16,671 nt of DNA from CAYRFE01 sp964423645 [NCBI: uncultured bacterium]. GTDB taxonomy: Bacteria > Macinerneyibacteriota > Macinerneyibacteria > Macinerneyibacteriales. Positions 8,026 through 15,740 of this stretch are shown here, in pieces. The translations under genes and the position numbers were made by a program. The notes below the pieces were generated by a model that worked only from the letters and a program-made list of their open reading frames with translations, was not told the DNA's origin and ran no database searches. Every line of letters begins with the position of its first letter. Position 1 is the first letter of the stretch. The stretch is from positions 1-16,671 of the forward strand of contig CAYRFE010000048.1 in the NCBI GenBank assembly GCA_964423645.1, written 5' to 3'.

Positions 8026-9302
8026 CTAATAAACTGCTTAATAAACAAAATATTTTATCAATATCAAGCTTTATTTTAGTGAAGGCAGTATTATCTATAA
8101 TATATCTCTATCAAATTGTTCCAATTTTTCAATATGAAGGATATAAGTTAAATTTTTCTGCCACATATGCAATTATAGAAAACATTGGTTTTGTTTCAGT
8201 GATATTTTGTATACACGCAATTCTTAAATCTGAATTTTATCACTTTGTGCTCAATCTTGTTATTTTGTTTTTTTTAATCCCAAATGGTATTCTGTTTTAT
8301 ATGTTAAGCGGGGATATACGTGTTATACTTTCGATGTATATATTTGTTGTTATTTTACTAATATCCTCACAAGTCAAATATAAATTTTGTTTTTCTTCAT
8401 TGCTTGTATCACAGCGTACTTTCCTAATATTTGTTTTATGCATCGTATTTTTTATTATTTTATTTTTAATGTTCAGGTTTGAAATAAGCTTTAAAGTATT
8501 GATTCTGCAAGATATTTATGAAACACGAGCAAATACAGTAGACGATAAAACAGGGTTTTTAGGTTATCTTTTTAGCTTGGCGGCATCAACAATATTTCCG
8601 ATAGGATTAATCTATGGATTAGTTTATAGAAAATATCTTATTGTTTATATCGCCTCTTTGGCTTCAGTATATTTATTTTTAGCAACAGGGCATAAATCAA
8701 TATTTTTTGGAATATTTATATCTATATATCTCTATTACGTAGGCTCGACTGTATATAAAAAATATCTTCTAAACTTTCATCTTATTGTTTTTCTCATGCT
8801 TTGCTGGGTTATGAATATCATCCTCAACATAAATTTATTTGTATCATTGTTTGCACGGAGAATATTTTTTACGCCAGCACTTTTAAATATTTATTATTTT
8901 GATTATTTTCAAGAAAATTACCTTTTTTGGAAGTTTAGCCTTTTTAAGTTTTTCTCTAATCCAAATGAAATATACAGAGTTGATAAAAGAATAGCCGCCA
9001 TTTATTTTAATAGACCAAATATGGCAGCTAACAATGGAATTATAAGTGATGGCTTTGCGAATATGGGGATGATTGGCGTGCTGATAAATATATTGATTGT
9101 TGCTCTTATAATAAAATTTTTAGCAGATAGCAATATATCAAGAAATGTTTATGGGATATTATTTAGGATCATTTTTGTGTTTTTAAGCAGTTTTATGTTT
9201 GTGAGTTTGTTAACTCATGGAATTTTTGTCTTAATAGTTTTAACGACACTGTTATTTAGAGATTCTGGTAATTCTGAAATAAAAGCGTTTATAAACGTCT
9301 AA
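8022..9302 (+). CDS. wzy: Wzy-like O-antigen/capsule repeat-unit polymerase
   Basis: This 426-residue protein is almost wholly hydrophobic, with about ten or more membrane segments and one larger loop near residues 280-340 (around the SNPNEIYRVDKR stretch) that is likely periplasmic. A short motif in the centre, LFLATGHKSIFFG, resembles the TG-K-S pattern frequent in oligosaccharide repeat-unit polymerases. The family is very divergent, so the call rests on topology, this motif and context: it lies in a locus with Wzx and Wzz and no other candidate polymerase. Its ATG overlaps the previous stop in an ATGA arrangement, implying translational coupling. G+C is very low (about 23% in the 60 bases from 8221 by hand count), as is common for wzy genes. 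Confidence 0.8.
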   Translation: MTNKLLNKQNILSISSFILVKAVLSIIYLYQIVPIFQYEGYKLNFSATYAIIENIGFVSVIFCIHAILKSEFYHFVLNLVILFFLIPNGILFYMLSGDIRVILSMYIFVVILLISSQVKYKFCFSSLLVSQRTFLIFVLCIVFFIILFLMFRFEISFKVLILQDIYETRANTVDDKTGFLGYLFSLAASTIFPIGLIYGLVYRKYLIVYIASLASVYLFLATGHKSIFFGIFISIYLYYVGSTVYKKYLLNFHLIVFLMLCWVMNIILNINLFVSLFARRIFFTPALLNIYYFDYFQENYLFWKFSLFKFFSNPNEIYRVDKRIAAIYFNRPNMAANNGIISDGFANMGMIGVLINILIVALIIKFLADSNISRNVYGILFRIIFVFLSSFMFVSLLTHGIFVLIVLTTLLFRDSGNSEIKAFINV

Positions 9303-9308
9303 AGGAGG
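9301..9308 (+). promoter_or_regulatory. Strong Shine-Dalgarno site for the CapK-like gene
   Basis: AAAGGAGG starts inside the stop codon of wzy and ends four bases before ATG 9313. It is the strongest ribosome binding site on the + strand of the window. Confidence 0.8.
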
Positions 9309-9312
9309 CTTT

Positions 9313-10641
9313 ATGATAAACAATAAAATCGCATATTTTTCTCATAGAATAATGGAGCCGGAAGTGCTAGAAAAACTGCTTTTTTTAAACAACAATGAGA
9401 AAAAGAGTCTTGATGAAAAAATGATGACGCAGTTTGTTTTATTTAAGAAAATACTGAATTTCGCTTATGAAAATAATTTTTATTATAAAAACTTACTTAA
9501 TACAAAAGGAATACATCCTGATGATATTGCATTGTATGAAGATATTGAAAAAATACCTATTACCACGAAGCAAGATATTATAGATAATTACAAATATTTC
9601 GAAGATATGGTGCCACCGAATCCATTTATTAAAAAGCACACCGGAGGTACGACCGGTGCTTTTTTGCACTATAAAATGGACAAAGAAGCATTGTATTTCG
9701 GGAAGGCAAAGTTAATACGTGGTTGGGGATATGGAGGATATACTCTAGGGGACAAGCTCGCTACTATAGCGGGAGGCTCATTGCTTCCCCAAAAAGCAGG
9801 TAAGCTAAAAAGGTATCTACTCAAATATCTATTATCAAAAATTAATTTATCAGCTGCTGATATGTCGGATGCACATATTCAAAAGCAGATAGCTCTATTA
9901 AATGAATGGAAGCCTATGTATCTTCGAGGATATGTAAGTTCTATCGCACTATTGAGCGATTATATTATCACAAATAATGTCTTGTTAAAATTTAAACCGA
10001 AAGGCATTTTCACAACCGCTGAAAAACTGTATGATTTTCAGCGTAATCTGATATCTAATGCTTTCAAGTCTGAAGTATTTGATAATTATGGTCTATACGA
10101 TTGCGGTCTTTCAGCCTTTGAATGCGAGTGTCATAATGGGCTACATATAGATTATGAAAATTCTTTATTTGAAGTGGTTAATGAAGCAGGTAAAAATGTG
10201 TATGAAACTGAGGGGAAGATTATAGGCACAGACTTTTATAATTATGCTTTTCCGTTTATACGTTATGATACAGGAGACTATGGGATATTAAGTAAAAATG
10301 CATGCAATTGCGGTAGAACGAGCAATCGTATTACCGCAATATTGGGTAGAGAAAAGGATTACTTGGAATTTTATGGAAGAAGATTTCGTATAAATGATAA
10401 TTTAATGTCTGAGTGTAATGTTAAGCAATTTCAGGTTCATCAATTGGATTCTAACACAGTTAAATTTTTAATTGTCAAATTGCCCTCATATTCATTAGAG
10501 AATGAAAGTGTTATAAGAAATTCAATTTTGTCTAATACTATAGATGTTACTGTCCAAATTGAATACGTTGAGAAGATACTTCCTTATAAAAACAACAAGT
10601 TTAAAACTGTTATTCGTCATTTAAATGGAGACAATACATGA
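9313..10641 (+). CDS. CapK/PaaK-like adenylate-forming enzyme
   Basis: The 442 residues match the phenylacetate-CoA ligase-like branch of the ANL superfamily, which activates carboxylates as acyl-adenylates. Visible motifs are the phosphate-binding loop HTGGTTG (109-115), FTTAE (233-237), NYGLYD (258-263, where the family usually has a YG-x-x-E pattern and this has D), YDTGDYG (318-324) and GREKDY (345-350). Cysteines in CEC (271, 273) and CNCG (331, 333) could form a structural metal site, as seen in some PaaK relatives; that is inference. CapK-like proteins are common in capsule loci, where their substrate is mostly unknown. Here it could activate an acyl or amino-acid substituent for the glycan. 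It overlaps the following gene by four bases (ATGA). Confidence 0.87.
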   Translation: MINNKIAYFSHRIMEPEVLEKLLFLNNNEKKSLDEKMMTQFVLFKKILNFAYENNFYYKNLLNTKGIHPDDIALYEDIEKIPITTKQDIIDNYKYFEDMVPPNPFIKKHTGGTTGAFLHYKMDKEALYFGKAKLIRGWGYGGYTLGDKLATIAGGSLLPQKAGKLKRYLLKYLLSKINLSAADMSDAHIQKQIALLNEWKPMYLRGYVSSIALLSDYIITNNVLLKFKPKGIFTTAEKLYDFQRNLISNAFKSEVFDNYGLYDCGLSAFECECHNGLHIDYENSLFEVVNEAGKNVYETEGKIIGTDFYNYAFPFIRYDTGDYGILSKNACNCGRTSNRITAILGREKDYLEFYGRRFRINDNLMSECNVKQFQVHQLDSNTVKFLIVKLPSYSLENESVIRNSILSNTIDVTVQIEYVEKILPYKNNKFKTVIRHLNGDNT

Positions 10642-11747
10642 GGATTACAAATATTTGCCACATATCCACTGTCCACGGTAGATACGACACACGCATTTTT
10701 CATAAAGAATGTGTGAGTTTGGCATCTACAGGATATGACGTTATTTTACTGGTAGCTGACGGATTACCTGATGAGCTGATTGAAGGTGTGAAGATTAAAA
10801 GTATATCTCAAAAGATAAAAAGCAAATATCGTCGAATAATGTGGTTACCTATTAAAATGTTTTTTGCAGTAATGAAAGAAAGAAGCAAGATTGTTCATTT
10901 TCATGATCCGGAATTGCTCTGCGTGGGAATGGTATTAAAAATATTCGGTAAAAAAGTAATCTATGATGCTCATGAAGATGTAGTTCAAACGATACGGGAG
11001 AAGAAATGGATTCCTACAAAAATACTTCGAGAAATACTTTCTATGTTTGTAAGACTAGCAAACATTTTGTCTGCAAGAGTATTTTTTAATCTAATTATAA
11101 CGGCAACAGATACAATAAACACTACATTTCCCCAAAAGAATATAGTTACAATTAATAATTACCCGATTATTTCAAAGTTATCTGCCGATATAAAAAAAAC
11201 TGAAACAAATGAACCGATTATAATATATGCAGGGGGATTAACAGAAATTCGCGGTATAAGAGAATTAATTCAAGCTTTGCATTTTGTAAAAAGCCCATGC
11301 GTTTTACACCTTCTTGGTAATTGGGATTCTGACAATTATAAGAAAGCATGTATGGCTGAAAATGGATGGGTAAAGGTTCGATATTTTGGTTTTCTTTCAT
11401 TGGAAGAAACATATGTGTATCTTCAGCAAGCAATGATTGGTATAGTCAATTTTTTACCACTTCCTAATCATATTCATAGCCGGCCTAATAAAGTATTTGA
11501 ATATATTGCTTGTGCGAAGCCAGTAGTTATTTCTCATTTTGAATCATGGAAAACCTTGTTTAGTGACTGTGCGTTGTTTGTTGATCCTCAAAAACCTCAG
11601 GAAATCGCCGAAGCAATAGACAGATTGCTTATAGACTCAGATTTGAGGTCACGTTTAGGAGAAATTGGGAAAAAGAAAGTACTTGAGCATTATTCATGGG
11701 AGAGCGAAGAGAATAAGTTATTGACATTATATAGTACTTTAACCTAA
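10638..11747 (+). CDS. GT4-family glycosyltransferase (first)
   Basis: This 369-residue GT-B fold enzyme should add a sugar to the lipid-linked intermediate on the cytoplasmic side. The N-terminal half shows ICHISTVHGRYDTRIFHKEC, then IVHFHDPELLCVGM and VIYDAHED. The C-terminal nucleotide-sugar domain starts with IIYAGGLTEIRGIRELIQAL and contains LLGNWD, the region SRPNKVFEYIACAKPVVIS that corresponds to the family's E-x7-E segment, and a C-terminal LGEIGKKKVLEHYSWE. The usual first glutamate of E-x7-E is not obvious here. Acceptor and donor cannot be predicted. The gene is AT-rich like those before it and starts within the stop codon of the CapK-like gene. Confidence 0.9.
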   Translation: MRITNICHISTVHGRYDTRIFHKECVSLASTGYDVILLVADGLPDELIEGVKIKSISQKIKSKYRRIMWLPIKMFFAVMKERSKIVHFHDPELLCVGMVLKIFGKKVIYDAHEDVVQTIREKKWIPTKILREILSMFVRLANILSARVFFNLIITATDTINTTFPQKNIVTINNYPIISKLSADIKKTETNEPIIIYAGGLTEIRGIRELIQALHFVKSPCVLHLLGNWDSDNYKKACMAENGWVKVRYFGFLSLEETYVYLQQAMIGIVNFLPLPNHIHSRPNKVFEYIACAKPVVISHFESWKTLFSDCALFVDPQKPQEIAEAIDRLLIDSDLRSRLGEIGKKKVLEHYSWESEENKLLTLYSTLT

Positions 11748-11756
11748 TATGAAGGG

Positions 11757-11764
11757 AAGGGAGG
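11757..11764 (+). promoter_or_regulatory. Ribosome binding site that favours a TTG start for the deacetylase
   Basis: AAGGGAGG lies inside the first codons of the longest frame and ends five bases before TTG 11770. The ATG at 11749 has no such site. Starting at 11770 gives MKKILILAPHTDDAEIG, the standard family N-terminus. Confidence 0.7.
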
Positions 11765-11769
11765 TTTTG

Positions 11770-12405
11770 TTGAAAAAAATTCTTATACTAGCCCCACACA
11801 CCGATGATGCGGAGATAGGGTGCGGCGGATTTATTTCAAAAATGCTTCGTGAAGAAGCAGAGATATATATAGCAGTGTTTTCTTCATGTGAGAAATCATT
11901 GCCAAAAGATTATCCGCCTGATATGTTAAAAAATGAGTTTATTCAATCTATGAATTTTCTTCAAATATCGCCCGATAACTACTGCCTATATGATTATGCA
12001 GTGCGTACTTTTCCTGAAAATCGGCAGTCGATTCTTGACGATTTAATCAAGTTACGTGACTCTATTCAACCAACTACAGTGTTATGTCCGTCAGTGCATG
12101 ACTATCATCAGGATCACCAAGTACTTGCACAAGAGGCTATACGATGTTTTAAAAATGTGGCTTCCATAATATCGTATGAGTTACCTTGGAATCACATCAC
12201 ATTTGAATATCAGATGTTTGTACGCCTTACGGAATATGATATCGAACGGAAATGGAATTCCCTTCAACATTATAAAACTCAATTTGCGAAAAATCGTCAG
12301 TATTTTTCAAAAGATTTTATTTATTCACTGGCTCGTGTAAGAGGTGCACAATGCAATGCTGAGTTTGCAGAGTGTTTTGAAATTGTAAGGTGGATTCATG
12401 AGTAG
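11770..12405 (+). CDS. PIG-L family zinc-dependent N-deacetylase
   Basis: LmbE/PIG-L enzymes remove an acetyl group from N-acetylated amino sugars. With the TTG start the protein has 211 residues, typical of the family. The N-terminal strand and metal motif APHTDDAEIGCGG gives H10, D12 and D13, and HDYHQDH (110-116) supplies the second motif; these are the expected zinc ligands and catalytic aspartate. The longer alternative from ATG 11749 would add seven residues. The gene follows the glycosyltransferase by 22 bases and overlaps the ATP-grasp gene by 8. Together they suggest that a sugar amine is uncovered and then re-acylated; that pairing is inference from context. Confidence 0.9.
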   Translation: MKKILILAPHTDDAEIGCGGFISKMLREEAEIYIAVFSSCEKSLPKDYPPDMLKNEFIQSMNFLQISPDNYCLYDYAVRTFPENRQSILDDLIKLRDSIQPTTVLCPSVHDYHQDHQVLAQEAIRCFKNVASIISYELPWNHITFEYQMFVRLTEYDIERKWNSLQHYKTQFAKNRQYFSKDFIYSLARVRGAQCNAEFAECFEIVRWIHE

Positions 12406-13462
12406 CTATAATGTGCTTATTACCGGTATAGGTGCTCCCGGTGCGCTCGGGACGCTTGAATGTCTTAAAGACTGTAAATATATCGGGAAAATTATTGGTG
12501 TTGATACCGATGAAAATGCTGTCGGTAAATATTTCGTTGATTCATTTTTTACAATACCTTCACCGGACAAAGCAGATTTTATTGAACAGCTGCTGAAAAT
12601 TGTTGAACGTGAGAAAGTTTCTGTTATTCTCCCGCAAGTAACAAAAGAGCTATCAAAACTAGCTCAAGTAAAAGAATCTTTTCAAGAAAAAGGGTGTGCA
12701 GTACTAGTGAATGATTTTGACTCCTTAGAGATATTAAACAATAAATATTTGCTTCTTGAGACCATGAAAAAAATCGGGCTACAGACTCCAAGGTATTCAC
12801 TAGTGGTGACAAAAAAAGAGCTGATAGCATGTGCTGAGGATTTCGGGTATCCGGAAAATAATATTGTTGTAAAATTACCTGTATCCAACGGTATGCGCGG
12901 TGTAAGAATACTTACGGAAAAAAAATCGAATTATGATCTTTTTATGTATCATAAGCCGGATGCGGCATATGCAACATTAGAGTCTTTTTTGCATTATTTT
13001 ACTGATAGCAATTTTCCCGAATTATTGGTTATGGAATATCTCCCTGGTGAAGAATATACAGTAGATTGCCTTGCTGATAATGGAACGCCGGTTATTGTCG
13101 TGCCTCGTTCTCGTGATAAGATCAGGACCGGTATTACCTTTCAGGGTATTTCACAAAACGACAAAGAGATTATCGAATGCGTTTCTTCAATAATATCTTC
13201 AATGAAGTTATCACATATGATCGGGTTTCAATTCAAGCGTGATGAAAAAGGGCATTTCAAAATGTTGGAATGTAATCCGAGAATTCAGGGTACAATGGTA
13301 TTTTCACATTATTGTAATGCCAATGTAATAAAAGGTGCGCTTGATATTGCCTTGTTTAAGAAGACTGATTATTCACAAAATTCGATCCGTTGGGGTGTGC
13401 GTCTTACAAGATACTTCGGCGGTATTGTTGATTATGAAGGAAAACTTGTCGGACGGTTTTGA
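12398..13462 (+). CDS. ATP-grasp carboxylate-amine ligase (CarB-like)
   Basis: ATP-grasp enzymes join a carboxylate to an amine through an acyl phosphate. The 354 residues show a glycine-rich N-terminal pre-ATP-grasp fold (NVLITGIGAPGALGTLE), the lysine of the ATP-binding strand in VVKLPVSNGMRGVRIL (K159), the hinge LLVMEYLPGEEYTVDCLAD (210-227), and the metal-binding ECNPRIQG (E291, N293, R295). The motif set is intact, so it is probably active. The substrate is unknown. Position between a deacetylase and a PHP-domain protein suggests it attaches an amino-acid or other acyl group to a sugar amine, by inference. AAGGTGG precedes ATG 12398. Composition is clearly less AT-rich than the block ending at 11747. 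Confidence 0.88.
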   Translation: MSSYNVLITGIGAPGALGTLECLKDCKYIGKIIGVDTDENAVGKYFVDSFFTIPSPDKADFIEQLLKIVEREKVSVILPQVTKELSKLAQVKESFQEKGCAVLVNDFDSLEILNNKYLLLETMKKIGLQTPRYSLVVTKKELIACAEDFGYPENNIVVKLPVSNGMRGVRILTEKKSNYDLFMYHKPDAAYATLESFLHYFTDSNFPELLVMEYLPGEEYTVDCLADNGTPVIVVPRSRDKIRTGITFQGISQNDKEIIECVSSIISSMKLSHMIGFQFKRDEKGHFKMLECNPRIQGTMVFSHYCNANVIKGALDIALFKKTDYSQNSIRWGVRLTRYFGGIVDYEGKLVGRF

Positions 13463-14085
13463 TGATAAATATTAGCATGTATAAAGAGTATTTCACAACA
13501 GGGCTATGGCATGTTCATACAAATTATACTGACGGAAAGCATTCTGTTGATGAATTATGCAAGTATGCTATTCACAAGAAATACCCCCTTATTTGTTTTG
13601 CTGAACATATTCGATTGGTACCGGATTATGATGTTAATGCTTTTATACGAGATATACACGAAGCTCGGGACTGCTATAAGAATGACTTGATTGTGCTTTT
13701 GGCATTTGAAGCAAAACTTCTCGCCGGCGGTGCGCTTGATATTGATACGAGCCTTTTTGATGTGATTGATTTGATTTATTTTGCGGAACATTCATACAAT
13801 GGTGATTACACACAATATATTTCTGATATGATAATCTGTTTGCAAAAGTATCCTATTTCTGTGTGGGCACATCCTTTTTTATTACCCCACAAAAAAAAAT
13901 GGAAAGTTGAGCAAAAACATATCGAAGATCTAGTGAGAATATGTAGTAAACAGAATATTGCGGTTGAATTTAATAAGCGTTATCAAATGCCTGGCGAGCA
14001 TACGAAAGAGTTTTTTTTACAAGATTCAAATTTGATGATCGTGAACGGCGAAGATATGCATGAGATTAAAAATAATGAACTGTAG
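13462..14085 (+). CDS. PHP-domain metal-dependent phosphoesterase
   Basis: PHP domains are trinuclear metal phosphoesterases, as in histidinol phosphatase. Every expected ligand position is filled, numbered from ATG 13462: H17 and H19 in WHVHTNYTDGKHS, D24, H49 in FAEHI, E83 in AFEAK, H110 in FAEHS, H137 in WAHPF, E169, and D198 and H200 in NGEDMHE. The protein has 207 residues and ends eight residues after the last motif, rather short for the family. The ATG overlaps the previous stop by one base (TGATG); a TTG three bases earlier and an ATG at 13477 are alternatives, and no clear ribosome binding site is seen, suggesting coupling. The substrate is unknown; a phosphorylated sugar or ligase intermediate is possible. 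It contains a run of nine A at 13891-13899. Confidence 0.85.
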   Translation: MINISMYKEYFTTGLWHVHTNYTDGKHSVDELCKYAIHKKYPLICFAEHIRLVPDYDVNAFIRDIHEARDCYKNDLIVLLAFEAKLLAGGALDIDTSLFDVIDLIYFAEHSYNGDYTQYISDMIICLQKYPISVWAHPFLLPHKKKWKVEQKHIEDLVRICSKQNIAVEFNKRYQMPGEHTKEFFLQDSNLMIVNGEDMHEIKNNEL

Positions 14086-14095
14086 AGAGTAGTGT

Positions 14096-15337
14096 ATGAA
14101 AAGAAAGGTTATTTGGATATTTAATCAGTATTCAGGCTCGAAGTATCATGGTATGAATTATCGCTCGTATTATTTGGGGTATGAGTTTGTAAAAAAGGGA
14201 TATGACGTATATATTTTTGCCGCATCGTTTAACCATCTGTTTTTTAAATTCCCTAAAACGTCAACTATGTTTACTAAAGAAATAATTGATGCTATGTCGT
14301 ATATGTGGGTGAAAATTCGACCATATTCTGGTTCAAAAAGTTTTGGCAGGTTGTGGTCAATGATCTCGTATTGTATCAAGCTTTTTTTTGTTCCTTTTTT
14401 GAAGATATCCAGACCTGATGCGATAATTGTGTCGTCTATCTCACCATTTCCTATAATACCTGCGGCATTATTTAAACTGATATATCGTGTGCCGTTGATA
14501 TTTGAAGTTAGAGACATATGGCCTCTTTCATTGAAAGAGCTTGGGGGTTATTCATCGTGTAATCCGTTTATTGTCCTTCTTCAGTGTGTTGAGAATTTTG
14601 CCTACAGGGTTTCAGACGCAACGGTGTCACTATTGCCCTATGCTTTTGATCATATGAAATATCACGGATTAAAGCAGAGTAAATTTCATTATATTCCTAA
14701 CGGTATTTCAGAGGATGAAATCCCCGAGTCCGAGCTTATCAAATCCAGTTTTGAGGGGATTCCAAAAGATGCTTTTATAGTTGGCTATACCGGAACGATT
14801 GGTATTGCAAATGCGATGTCTTTTTTTATTGAATCCGCTAATCTTTGCTCAAACTTCAAAAATATCTATTTTGTAATTGTAGGGAATGGCGATGATGAAT
14901 CTGCGTTAAAGGTAGTAGCAAGTAACCCGAATATATTATTTTTTGATGCTGTTTCTAAATCCGATGTTTTTTCTGTTATTTCATCATGTTCAATAATGTA
15001 TCATGGCTGTTTGAACAAAAGAATATATGGGTACGGATTATCACCAAATAAAATATTTGACTATATGGTGTGTAAGAAGCCAATAGTTCATGCTGTCAGC
15101 ACAAGACATAACATTGTAAAAGATGCCGATTGCGGTGTTTGGGTGCCATCTGAAAATCCGCAATTATTGGCTGACGCAATTCTACATATGAGTACATTGG
15201 ATACAAAAGACTTGGCGAGGATGGGGAAAAATGGGTATAATTATGTGCTGAAATATCATTCTTATGCATATTTATCTGCTAAATATTACGACCTTTTGCA
15301 GTCTTTATTTCATAAAAAAAGCAAAAATATTTTTTGA
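14096..15337 (+). CDS. GT4-family glycosyltransferase (second, WbuB-like)
   Basis: The 413 residues match the WbuB-like branch of GT4 glycosyltransferases. Visible parts are an N-terminal KVIWIFNQYSGS with GMNYRSYYLGYEF, a basic/hydrophobic linker, the characteristic FEVRDIWPLSLKELG, then YIPNGI, the donor domain start VGYTGTIGIANAM, and YGLSPNKIFDYMVCKKPIV, where aspartate stands in the place of the glutamate common in this segment. Residues ~115-150 are hydrophobic and may sit on the membrane. It should act in the cytoplasm on the lipid-linked intermediate; the sugar is unknown. It starts ten bases after the PHP gene, with only a weak GAGAG upstream. It is the last gene of the operon, and no canonical terminator follows directly. 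Confidence 0.9.
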   Translation: MKRKVIWIFNQYSGSKYHGMNYRSYYLGYEFVKKGYDVYIFAASFNHLFFKFPKTSTMFTKEIIDAMSYMWVKIRPYSGSKSFGRLWSMISYCIKLFFVPFLKISRPDAIIVSSISPFPIIPAALFKLIYRVPLIFEVRDIWPLSLKELGGYSSCNPFIVLLQCVENFAYRVSDATVSLLPYAFDHMKYHGLKQSKFHYIPNGISEDEIPESELIKSSFEGIPKDAFIVGYTGTIGIANAMSFFIESANLCSNFKNIYFVIVGNGDDESALKVVASNPNILFFDAVSKSDVFSVISSCSIMYHGCLNKRIYGYGLSPNKIFDYMVCKKPIVHAVSTRHNIVKDADCGVWVPSENPQLLADAILHMSTLDTKDLARMGKNGYNYVLKYHSYAYLSAKYYDLLQSLFHKKSKNIF

Positions 15338-15414
15338 TAATGGCTAATAAAAATTATTACCTCTTGCATATAAAAGAAATCGTCATTTCAATTGATATAT
15401 CCTATATGTGGCGG

Positions 15415-15433
15415 TATCGGGCTTGACCCGATA
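15415..15433. repeat. Hairpin TATCGGG/CCCGATA
   Basis: A perfect 7-bp stem (15415-15421 with 15427-15433) with loop CTTGA lies 78 bases after the operon's last stop. It has no T-tract on the + strand, so it is not a standard terminator. The CGGGCTTGACCCG core is a common dispersed form. Confidence 0.6.
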
Positions 15434-15506
15434 AACAAGTGAAGATTTTATCTGCAGATCAATGCAGATATTCTTACCATGAAATAGAATATGCGGTTCC
15501 GTGTGT

Positions 15507-15525
15507 GACGTGTTTTAAACACGTC
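15507..15525. repeat. Palindrome related to 181-203, possible operon terminator
   Basis: GACGTGTTT (15507-15515) and AAACACGTC (15517-15525) are perfect reverse complements. TTCTTTATT follows, so it is the best terminator-like structure downstream of the operon on the + strand. Against 181-203 one G is T on the left and the paired C is A on the right, preserving pairing. Confidence 0.6.
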
Positions 15526-15543
15526 TTCTTTATTAATACGAGT

Positions 15544-15568
15544 GGCGACCACAAGGGATCGCCCCTAC
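15544..15568. repeat. Dispersed repeat ending CGCCCCTAC, copy 1
   Basis: GGCGA (15544-15548) pairs with TCGCC (15559-15563), with an inner CC/GG pair and a small bulge. The tail CGCCCCTAC is shared with the element at 15811-15835, indicating one family with variable stems. Confidence 0.55.
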
Positions 15569-15650
15569 GGTTCAAGACGGGCATTTTTGACGGTCGAGAA
15601 CTTTGTAAAATTCAAAATCCCCATATTTTCTTTTTTCAAAAAAGGGGTGT

Positions 15651-15679
15651 GGGGACGAAGTCCCCGCTATTAAATACAA
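15651..15679 (+). repeat. ACGAAGTCCC repeat with hairpin
   Basis: GGGGAC (15651-15656) and GTCCCC (15660-15665) form a 6-bp stem with loop GAA, followed by GCTATTAAATACAA. A degenerate copy is at 235-258 in the left flank. Confidence 0.55.
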
Positions 15680-15680
15680 G

Positions 15681-15711
15681 AAGCCCCTTCCGAATCCAAC
15701 GGAAGGGGTTT
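15681..15711. repeat. CCCCTTCC...GGAAGGGG hairpin
   Basis: CCCCTTCCG (15684-15692) and CGGAAGGGG (15700-15708) pair perfectly with a 7-base loop, and the stem extends to 12 pairs with one G-T wobble. GGGGATGGCACAA follows. Related pieces are at 15891-15915 and 16055-16084, all followed by a GGATGGCAC- or GGTGGCAT-like tail. Confidence 0.65.
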
Positions 15712-15740
15712 GGGGATGGCACAACTTCAAAACTCCTGCC

